From assembly GCF_963576675.1 (NCBI RefSeq), contig NC_088918.1, positions 68,621,501-68,685,500 on the forward strand: a stretch of DNA of 64,000 nucleotides, in the 5' to 3' direction. The translations under genes and the position numbers were made by a program. The DNA comes from Euphorbia lathyris. Taxonomy: Eukaryota > Streptophyta > Magnoliopsida > Malpighiales > Euphorbiaceae. Below, in pieces: positions 1-8,147 of the stretch (position 1 is its first letter; every line of letters begins with the position of its first letter). A model generated the notes under the pieces. That model worked only from the letters and a program-made list of their open reading frames with translations. It searched no databases and was not told the DNA's origin.

Positions 1-86
1 TCCTAGGGTCCGCGAGTCAATCCAATCTAGGAGCCACGCCACCGTCCGTCTCCTCTCAGCGCCTAGGTCAAAATCTCTCCATCGGG

Positions 87-1661
87 TCATGAGAGGGAGC
101 CTCGGTACTCGTGGCCGAGGCCGAGACTGACTGTGAAGAATCCGCCTCTCATACGCCCAAACCTGCGGTAAAAACAAAGATTATAAGTGTGAAAAGCGCG
201 AAGAAGATAAAATGGGCGAGTCAAGGGCGCGTCACGTACCAGCAGGGCAAAGGTGTAACCACCGAAGTCCTTGCGCTTCCGGTAAGTCAGATCCAAAAAT
301 TTATATAGAAAGGCTAGACCTGCCCCCGCCCAATCATAGGAAGCCGCCGTATCCAAATCACTGAGTGCCTGAATAAGACCCGCGTGTACCTTTCCGCCCT
401 TGGTACGGAAAATCGTCTCGCTCAGAGTATACACTAAGAAACTACGAACTGCCAAGTCAGTATCGTCCGTCTCGCAAAAATCCCGGCGACTCAAAAGGCT
501 CGCAGTAGAAATAAACTTCACCGGAGTAGATCTGGCGCCTGGACAAACTCCCGGCCCAATTAAAGCAGCAAGCCTAGCGAGGTCAACCCGCGGTCGCATC
601 AGGTCAAAATGAAAGGGAACTGGAGTGCTGCTCCCCCGCAGCCCCGTCAACAAAGAGAAATCTCTGGGCGAGATGGTCATCTCCCCAAAGGAAAGATGGA
701 AGGTGTGGGTCGAGTCAACCCACCGCTCGCATAAGGCACGTAGGCCAAAACGATCACACACCCCGTTGGTGCGGGGCAGCGCTGAAATAAAGGGCTCGAA
801 GCCCAACTCGTGCACACGGGCTCTCGCCGCGGCGCCTAGCCTAGCATACCACGAATGAATCTCGGCCGTAGTCCCGGAAATCTCGATGAACTAGAAAGAA
901 CAAGACAGGAAAATTTAAATACGATTCCTAAAGCGTACGATTGATGAAAACGCGTTAAGACTATGTATTCTTTCATTATCTAACCTAGAGACATCTGGTC
1001 AATTAGGGCCAACTTTCTATAAAAGTCTCTCCTTTAGGGTCGCTCATGTAAGGTTTAGTTAATTCTTTAATCCACTCTCGTCCGCATTGACAAGGAGCAT
1101 AGGTTAAGTTTACTATTCACGTGCATTAGTTAAGTTTTCACTATTCACGTTTTTTACTATTCACGTTTTTACTATTCACATGCATTAGTTAAGTTTTCGC
1201 TATTCACGTTTTTTACTATTCACGTGCACTATTCACGTTTTTACTATTCACGTGCATTAGTTAAGTTTTACTATTCACATGCATTAGTTAAGTTGTCACT
1301 ATTCACGTTTTTACTATTCACGTTATTTTTGCTGTTAGCATGCAGGAATTCACAGGGTTACTACTCACATGCATATAACGCGCATTCGTACACAGAAACA
1401 AACAAGTGTTACTTGTAAGTGAAGAAATTCATGTTTTCTAGCTAAAGTCCTCTAAGGCAATCTAAAAGTTAGCATGCAAATCATGTTCGGATAGGAATAC
1501 TAAAGCCTAGCATTTGAATCAAACAAAAGTGAGAAATCACTTACCTCGTTGCAGCGTGTCCGGCTCAGATGCGTCTCAGGATCGTGGAAAGGGTCCACTC
1601 TATCCAGGTTCACGTAAACCTCATCCATGCCTCTCGTGCCATCGCATTCATCCAAATCCAT
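87..1661 (-). CDS. Plant mobile domain (PMD, aminotransferase-like) protein, two exons, antisense inside a Tat-like retrotransposon
   Basis: I read two exons: 1661-1545 (39 codons from an ATG) and 890-87 (267 codons plus TGA), giving about 306 aa. The intron (1544-891) starts GTAAGT, ends TTCTTTCTAG after a pyrimidine run, and joins codons in phase 0. Exon 2 has the PMD signature: a Trp-Tyr-Ala-Arg-Leu segment, a Glu-Arg-Trp...Thr-His-Thr-Phe-His block followed by GEMTISPRD, and later SYDWAGAGLAFLYK. PMD proteins include the Arabidopsis MAIN/MAIL1 nuclear factors and many copies carried by transposons; the biochemical role is poorly known. The gene runs opposite to the LTR at 2932, between the element body (left of the window) and the 3' LTR. 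It is shorter than typical PMD proteins, so the C-terminus may be truncated or continue in another exon. The splice model is inferred from sequence only. Confidence 0.75.
1111..1325. repeat. Irregular short repeat CTATTCAC in the PMD intron
   Basis: Eleven copies of CTATTCAC followed by GT or AT occur in about 215 bp. They are separated by T-runs or by the phrase GCATTAGTTAAGTT. All lie within the PMD intron. No coding signal is present. Confidence 0.8.
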
Positions 1662-1739
1662 CCCGAGGATAATCCAAATCAAAGTCTAGAGAGAGAAAGA
1701 AGAGAGAGAAGGTGTGGGGTTGAAATGAAACCCCACCAC

Positions 1740-1748
1740 CTTATATAG
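1740..1748 (-). promoter_or_regulatory. TATA box of the PMD gene
   Basis: On the minus strand the sequence reads CTATATAAG about 80 bp before the ATG at 1661. A CT-rich stretch typical of plant 5' UTRs (roughly 1684-1715, read as CT on the minus strand) follows. This suggests the antisense gene has its own promoter rather than depending on the LTR. Confidence 0.6.
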
Positions 1749-1749
1749 G

Positions 1750-2096
1750 AAGAGGGAATGGCATTCCCGTAAATAGTGAAAAAGTACGATGTGACATAAA
1801 GGTAAAAAGTAAATAATTAATTACCAGGTGCACAGACCTCCGATTTGCAGTCCGTTTCAGCCTGCATTCCTCCCAGACAGCAACCAATACTGTCAAGATA
1901 TGAACTCCAGACAACATCCAATTTTTACAGAACAGTGACACCAGTCAAAATACAGACAACAGTCAACAGAAAAATAATCATTAGTCTATATCATTCCAGA
2001 CCAAAACACGTTCCCATTAAACCTCCGAGACACTAGCTCCAGACAATGGTGTTTTAAAAGAATTCAGAATCGTTAGAAAGAACTTTTCTGCCCTTG
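1750..2096. other. Non-coding spacer between the PMD promoter and the tandem array
   Basis: AT-rich sequence with no convincing gene. It is internal to the Tat-like element, upstream of the PMD promoter on the minus strand and before the 39-bp array on the plus strand. Confidence 0.6.
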
Positions 2097-2690
2097 AGCC
2101 ATCTTACCTACGGTTCACGACCGAGGTAGCTTTTTAGCCATCTTACCTACGGTTCACGACCGAGGTAGCTTTTTAGCCATCTTACCTACGGTTCACGACC
2201 GAGGTAGATTTTTAGCCATCTTACCTACGGTTCACGACCGAGGTAGCTCTTTAGCCATCTTACCTACGGTTCACGACCGAGGTAGCTTTTTAGCCATCTT
2301 ACCTACGGTTCACGACCGAGGTAGCTTTTTAGCCATCTTACCTACGGTTCACGACCGAGGTAGCTTTTTAGCCATCTTACCTACGGTTCACGACTGAGGT
2401 AGCTCTTTAGCCATCTTACCTACGGTTCACGACCGAGGTAGCTCTTTAGCCATCTTACCTACGGTTCACGACCGAGGTAGCTCTTTAGCCATCTTACCTA
2501 CGGTTCACGACCGAGGTAGCTCTTTAGCCATCTTACCTATGGTTCACGACCGAGGTAGCTTTTTAGCCATCTTACCTACGGTTCATGACCGAGGTAGCTT
2601 TTTAGCCATCTTACCTACGGTTCACGACCGAGGTAGCTTTTTAGCCATCTTACCTACAGTCCACGACCGAGGTCGCTTTTGAGCCATTCT
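2097..2690. repeat. 39-bp tandem repeat array (15 copies) in the 3' UTR of the Tat-like element
   Basis: Head-to-tail units start every 39 bp from 2097 (2097, 2136, 2175 and so on to 2643), with a degenerate partial copy from 2682. Units are nearly identical, differing by single bases. Each contains an imperfect inverted repeat: ACCTACGGT on one side and ACCGAGGT on the other, around a short CACG loop. There are no unique spacers, so this is not CRISPR-like. Tat/Ogre elements are known to carry variable tandem repeats between the coding region and the 3' LTR, which matches this position. Confidence 0.95.
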
Positions 2691-2914
2691 TACCCATAGT
2701 CAACGTACGCTAGATTCCGAGAGAAAAACATCCACCGACGGCCGATTCAGAGGCAAGGCTGGAAAGAATCGACAAACAACATCGGAGCGCGCAGCGCGAA
2801 GGTCAGGTATTCTCCCTCCTACTCTTTACGTGTCTTTTACTTTTTATATGTTTTACATTGCATGTGTGCGTTAGCAAAAAAACGTTTTCAAAACACACAC
2901 ATCACTGTCAAAAT

Positions 2915-2931
2915 AGCAAAGTAGGGGCAAC
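2915..2931 (+). other. Polypurine tract of the Tat-like element
   Basis: AGCAAAGTAGGGGCAAC lies directly before the LTR start TGTAGACACC. A purine-rich tract abutting a TG marks plus-strand priming of reverse transcription, so the following LTR is the 3' LTR. Confidence 0.7.
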
Positions 2932-3393
2932 TGTAGACACCGAGTCGGAGGACCTGTGACGAAAACCTGAAAACAAGACGGTGGAAGCGATTGATTTCGG
3001 AAGTTTCGAAAAAAATAATAAAATAAATAAGTTACGGTGGGTCGCTGTTGTTGATTGGATGGCTCGCGAATGCTTAGCGGCATGGTGCGAGTACTTAGCG
3101 GCGGCCAGCGCGCGTTCGACGACAGTCGGACACCCGCTCGACGATGCAAAGCGCACGCTCGACGCCTGTCGGACGCACGCATCCAACCAGGAATAGCACG
3201 CGCTCGACGTCCGAGCAATGCACGAGCTTGGCAGCGCGAGGCGCGCGCTCGTTGGCCACGGGGCGTGTGCGCTCGGCAGCGCGGAACACACGTTCGGCGG
3301 TCACGACGCGTGGACGCCCGACGGCGCGGAACGTGAGCTCAACGGCCGCAGGGGGCGTGCACGCCCGGCGGCGCGAGACGCGCCCCGGTGGCC

Positions 3394-3582
3394 GTTGGGC
3401 GAGCGCCCAACCGCGTCGGGCGGACGCCCAACGGCAGTTGGGCGGACGCCCAACGGCAGTTGGGCGCGCACGCCCAACCTCGCGTTGGGCGCTCGCCCAA
3501 CGCTGTTGGGCGACCGCCCAACATGCTTTGGGCGGCCGCCCAACCCCCTTGGGCAACGCCCGATTTTACTTGGGCGTCGCCC
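3394..3582. repeat. Array of GC-rich palindromes in the LTR U3 region
   Basis: Seven units have the form (G)TTGGGCG-nn-CGCCCAA(C): at 3394, 3415, 3437, 3459, 3484, 3505 and 3527. Two weaker ones follow to 3582. One unit has a 4-nt centre and the others have 2. The centre bases differ (AG, GA, GA, CGCA, CT, AC, GC), while the arms are conserved apart from single changes in the units at 3415 and 3527. The array ends about 25 bp before the LTR TATA box. Confidence 0.9.
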
Positions 3583-3605
3583 ATTTGTTCGGGGACCCGT
3601 TTGCC

Positions 3606-3613
3606 TATAAAAA
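3606..3613 (+). promoter_or_regulatory. TATA box of the Tat-like LTR
   Basis: TATAAAAA occurs in CCTATAAAAAGGC, between the palindrome array and an AT-rich leader. It is in the expected orientation for LTR transcription on the plus strand. Confidence 0.65.
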
Positions 3614-3932
3614 GGCACGGATCCCCATGCATTTGAGGGGAGGAGAATTTTTGGAGCTTTCTCACTCTAAACATTTTTAGAGAGAGAAAGTCAATTTTTT
3701 GGAGAAAATATTTTTTTTCCCAAAAAAATCCAAATTTTCCAAAGTTAAATTTTTACTAAAAAAACACAAAAAAACCGGAAAATCACGACTCGTGGAATCA
3801 ATCGGCTTCGTGTGTCAGATACCGAACTTGAGGTATTATCCGAGGACTAGACTCGTTTTATTTTATTTAATTTATTTCTTTTCCTTTATTTATTTTTATG
3901 TTATAATTTTATTTATTTTGTCATTTATTTAT

Positions 3933-5284
3933 GGGTAAATTCCAAAAAAAACCTCTGTGGTTTGATGTTGTTCCAAAAAAACCATTGTGGTTTGTTATTA
4001 CAAAAAAAAAGGACTGTGGTTTGCGCCGTTACCCGAAAAACGGAAATGGACTTAACACCGTTAATTTGCTGACGTGGCACAGGGGTAGAGTTGGAAATTC
4101 GAATTTTTTTTTTTTCTCTCTCTCCTCTTCTTCTCCTTCCTCCTTCTCCTCCTCATTCTTCCTTCTTCTTCATCCTTCTCCTTCTCCTCCTCCTTCTTCT
4201 TCTTCCTTCTTCTTCTTCTTCCCCCTTCTTCTTCCTTCTTCTTCCTCTCCTCCTCTTCTTCCTCCTCCTTTTTTTTTCTTCCATTCTTTTTTTTTTAATT
4301 TCAGAATTATCAGTGTTTACATTAATATCACGAAAAGCAACCATATAAAAGTAGTCCAGTTAAGACGTTTGAGCATCCAACAGGAGCTTATGTTTGTCAG
4401 CCATTGTCGAACCTACCGAGCAGAGCACATTTGGCTCATAATATGTACATGAAATTTTTTTTGACAACAAACTCCTAGTTTTTCACATGGAAATTAGACG
4501 GAATAAGATTAAGCTTTGTTGCAAAATCCCTTCATGCCACAGCCACAGCTACAACTGCCTCTGCTACTCTTTCTTGAACCATGTCATACCGGTCAACATA
4601 ACTTCCCTAGCCTCCTAACAAGGGCAGAGGGATCAAGAGGAACAAATCTCCTGTTTAAGAACAAAAATCCACAAAGTTCAAACTCATCATCAGCAGCAAG
4701 TATAGATTTGTAGTCGCTCAAAAATGGATTCACTAAATAATTTCAATCACTGCCAGTATAAGGAAACAATATTATTAATAGGGTGAAGACAATGGTTTAT
4801 AGCCAGATTTCCACATTTCTGGAAATTTTCCAGAAATCTGGAATTTTTCCAGAAATCTGGAAATTTCCGAAACTTAAAAAAAAAGAAAAAAAAAGGTAGA
4901 AGAAGAAGGAGGAGGAAGAAGAAGAAGGAGAGAAGAAGAAGAAGGAGGGGGAAGAAGAATAAGGAAGAAGGAGAAGAAGAAGGAAGAAGAAGGAAGAAGG
5001 AGGAGAAGAAGGAGGAGGAGGAGAAGAAGGAAGAAGAAGAAGGAGGAGAAGAAGAAGGAGAATGAGGAAGGAGAATGAGAGGAGAGAGAAAAAATAAAAA
5101 AAATAAAAAAAAAATTCGAATTTCCAACTCTACCCCTGTGCCACGTCAGCAAATTAACACCGTTAAGCCCATTTCCATTTTTCGGGTAACGGCGCAAACC
5201 ACAGTCTTTTTTTTTGTAATAACAAACCACAAGGGTTTTTTTGGAACAATATCAAACCACAGAGGTTTTTTTTGGAATTTACCC
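3933..5284. mobile_element. Mutator-like MITE (non-autonomous MULE) with ~175-bp terminal inverted repeats
   Basis: The left end from 3933 and the reverse complement of the right end at 5284 share GGGTAAATTCCAAAAAAAAC and about 175 bp beyond with only a few differences. A 9-bp target duplication, TTTATTTAT, flanks it at 3924-3932 and 5285-5293; the local sequence is low-complexity, so it is suggestive only. Both inverted repeats run into CTT/CTC-rich tracts (4112-4290, and its complement 4893-5090). The middle (4290-4860) is non-repetitive. No transposase is encoded. Confidence 0.85.
4290..4860. other. Unique internal segment of the MULE, possibly captured host DNA
   Basis: This segment lacks the inverted-repeat and CTT character of its flanks. 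On the minus strand about 50 codons are open (around 4743-4593, ending TGA). They encode a stretch including DDEFELCGFLFLN and RRFVPLDPS that looks protein-like. An AG-acceptor-like sequence sits just upstream. I do not recognise the source gene. Gene-fragment capture is common in MULEs, but here it is only a possibility. Confidence 0.35.
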
Positions 5285-6053
5285 TTTATTTATTTATCAC
5301 GTTTTATTTAATTTTTCGTATTTATTTAATTCCCGTCTCTTGTTAGATAAACGTTCGGTTTTGTTTTGAAGTAAAAAACCTCGTTTTGATATCCCAATAC
5401 GAACCGTGATCCGATTAAAAGGTAGTTCGGGTATCGAAAACGTTGTAATTATAAGTTTTAACTAAAAAAATTTTCAAATAATGTTTTAAAATAAAAACGT
5501 CGTTTTAGGAACTTCTGTTATTGACTATGATCCATTTTTGGTAGTTCGGAAATCCAAAACGATTGAGTTAGACTTAATTTAAAGCTTTTGAATAAATCTG
5601 GAAACAATTGGAGTGCTGCTGTAATTTTCCGTTTTCTGTCACTAAAGGCTGTTTACCGACGGAATTTCCGTCGGTAAAGCTGCTGAAATGTAAAAAATGC
5701 TGTTTTGGTCCCTCTTTCTCAACTTTTAAGCTTTCAATCCTTTGTACATATATGTATATTTATGTAATAAATATTTTCAAATTATTTTTGGATAATTGGT
5801 GCATATAGTTATTTAGAATATTTATATATCATTTTTTTATTTAATCTAATATAAGTATATGTATATATATATTTTCTCTCAGACCTGGCTTCTCTCTCTC
5901 AGATCTGTTGTCATGGTGAAGAATTTTTATGAAGATGGAGAATTTTGAGATCTATCTTCTCTCTCTCAGATCTATTTCTCTCTTTTAGATCTATCTCCTC
6001 TCTTTCAGATCTCTCTTCTCTCTCTAAAACACAGGATCAATTTTATAACTCAA

Positions 6054-6088
<35 letters not shown>

Positions 6089-6164
6089 AGTTATAACTAA
6101 ATTAACTATAACTAATAGTAGAATTTAAGAAAAGTAAATCTCTCTCTCTCTCTCTCTCTCGGCG

Positions 6165-8114
6165 ATGACCAAGGCGATCGTGAAGGTTAAGGGGGATGGG
6201 TCGGTGAAGGCAGGCGGCTGGCCTGTGTCGGATCTGGTGGTGGCGGGGCGCGGGCGGGGCAATGGCTCCGGGATCGATGAGGCGTGGGCGGCGGCGGATG
6301 ATGGGAGATCCGAGGGATCTCCTCGGGGGAGGAGGCGGAGCAGCGGGATTCGGAGGGATCGGTCGAGGGATAGGAGTAGATCGGAGTGGGTGGATGGTGG
6401 GGAGGCAGATTCGGCGGTTTCGACGGGGGGTGATAGGGGTGCGTCGGTGCCGTTGGGGGCTTCTAGGGATACGGCGGCCGATCGGGGGCTGGAAGGTGTT
6501 GGTGCCGCGGCCGCGGCCTTGGACTCGTTTTTCGCGGAGGGACGCGCGTATGATTCCGGAGTTAGAGGGCCGCTTCCGGTGCTTGGGCCACAGGGAGTAC
6601 CGGCCGTCTCTCCCCAGCAGGATGAGCATGTCGTGCGACTTTCGTTGGCCGCGCAGGCCGTGCTGGCCGTGCAAGCCGCACAGACTACGCAAGCCGCTCA
6701 AGCGGAAGTTTCCGTGGATTTGGGAGGCCCCTCCTGGAGGGATAAGTTGCTAGGGGTGTCAAAGGAGGATCCCATGATGGAGGTGGATGCTTTTGAGAAT
6801 GATTCCGGGGATTTTCTCTCTGATTCCGATTCTGAGGATGGAGAGCCTGATAACCCGCTGTGTCCTAGGATCCGGCTGTCCTCAGATGACAAGCGGGTCA
6901 TGAGATCGAAGTGGAAATTGGCGTTAATCGTCACTGTGTTGGGGAAAAGGATCAGTTTCAATTATTTTGCCCAGAGGATCCAGGCTCAATGGGCAAAGAA
7001 AGGAAAGGTTACTATCACAGACCTTGAAAATGACTATTATGTCATTAAATTCACAAGGGCTGAGGATTTCAATGCTGTTGTGAATGGTGTTCCGTATATT
7101 ATCTCCAATCATGTGTTGGCTCTGAGACCTTGGGTCCCAAATTTTGATCCCCATGATTGCTCTGTTAACAGGATCCTTACTTGGGTTAGGTTCCCAGGCC
7201 TACCTCTTGAATACTACAGTGATAGGTTCCTGAACAAGATTGGTAGCCTTATTGGGAAAGTCCACCATGTTGATAAGACTACCATTGGGGCAGTGAGAGG
7301 CAAGTTTGCCAGGGTCTGTATCGATATTGATCTCGCTAAGCCTCTTCTTTCTCAGTTCTGTACTCAAAACAAGGTCTATCATATTGAATATGAAGGTATA
7401 CACAACATCTGCTATGAATGTGGTATGTTTGGCCATACCCTTGAGGGTTGTCCTAAGAGGAGGAAGGACGTGGAGGAGTTGGTGCAACCTATCATAGGCG
7501 AAGCTGAGAAGAGTCAAGGGGAAGTAAGGAGCTTTGGCCCATGGATGCTTGCCAAGAGGCCAGTGAGAAGGAAGCCACGGGCTAATGTTAATGCTAATCA
7601 TTCACCAGATATCAGTACGAAGATGACTACTCTCCAGATTGCTCCTGAGATCAAGGTCAGACCCCCGGATATTAAGAAGGGGATTGAGACTGGAGTGGAC
7701 TCAGCTTCGGGTTCCGGGTCAAGGTTCGGTGTTTTGTCTATGGAGGAAGATCAAGACTCGGATCCTTCTGATAAGCAGATTGATTTAAGCATGCCTGGTC
7801 TAGAGTCGGTAGAGCATGCCTCTAGTCTGGGTAATTCTATTAATCCTCTCTTTGTCTCTAATGCTTCTGCTAAAGGCAAAGAGATTCCCCAGTCTATCCT
7901 GTCAGCTGGGAAGGGTTTGAGTAGGGAGGCGAGTACTCTACATCCTCCTGTTGATGCTCCTATTGGTAAGACTATAGGAGTGAGTAAGTTAAACATGAAG
8001 AATCCCAAAGGGAAACCTAAAAAGAACCTTCATGGTTTGAATTCTTTGGATAAAAGGGGTCCTTCTGGGACCGCCTCTAGGCTCTCCGGAGCCCCAAACA
8101 AATACCTGATCTAG
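6165..8114 (+). CDS. LINE ORF1 protein (DUF4283 and zinc knuckle)
   Basis: 649 aa from the ATG at 6165. The first ~220 residues are low-complexity and rich in Gly, Arg, Ala and Ser/Asp. Residues ~245-400 form the DUF4283-type domain found in plant LINE ORF1 proteins (RWKLAL-like start, later WVRFPGLPLEYY). A CCHC zinc knuckle follows at Cys416-x2-Cys419-x4-His424-x4-Cys429. The C-terminal ~200 residues are Ser/Pro/Lys-rich. The family role is nucleic-acid binding and assembly of the retrotransposition particle. No stop codons or frameshifts are seen. ORF2 begins 33 bp after the stop. Confidence 0.93.
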   Translation: MTKAIVKVKGDGSVKAGGWPVSDLVVAGRGRGNGSGIDEAWAAADDGRSEGSPRGRRRSSGIRRDRSRDRSRSEWVDGGEADSAVSTGGDRGASVPLGASRDTAADRGLEGVGAAAAALDSFFAEGRAYDSGVRGPLPVLGPQGVPAVSPQQDEHVVRLSLAAQAVLAVQAAQTTQAAQAEVSVDLGGPSWRDKLLGVSKEDPMMEVDAFENDSGDFLSDSDSEDGEPDNPLCPRIRLSSDDKRVMRSKWKLALIVTVLGKRISFNYFAQRIQAQWAKKGKVTITDLENDYYVIKFTRAEDFNAVVNGVPYIISNHVLALRPWVPNFDPHDCSVNRILTWVRFPGLPLEYYSDRFLNKIGSLIGKVHHVDKTTIGAVRGKFARVCIDIDLAKPLLSQFCTQNKVYHIEYEGIHNICYECGMFGHTLEGCPKRRKDVEELVQPIIGEAEKSQGEVRSFGPWMLAKRPVRRKPRANVNANHSPDISTKMTTLQIAPEIKVRPPDIKKGIETGVDSASGSGSRFGVLSMEEDQDSDPSDKQIDLSMPGLESVEHASSLGNSINPLFVSNASAKGKEIPQSILSAGKGLSREASTLHPPVDAPIGKTIGVSKLNMKNPKGKPKKNLHGLNSLDKRGPSGTASRLSGAPNKYLI

Positions 8115-8147
8115 GGTTTGGGCCTGCGTCTGTAGTCTCCCCCTCTG

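Noticed and set aside
2097..2690. CRISPR-like regular repeats
   Set aside because: Units are directly adjacent with no unique spacers, and the genome is a plant's. It is a tandem satellite-like array.
3055..3680. Several overlapping Arg/Pro/Ala-rich open frames on both strands
   Set aside because: They are by-products of the GC-rich palindromic LTR sequence; no family, start context or codon pattern supports them.
4091..5127. Ser/Leu/Phe-rich open frames in the MULE arms
   Set aside because: They translate CTT/CTC microsatellite tracts and occur in all frames.
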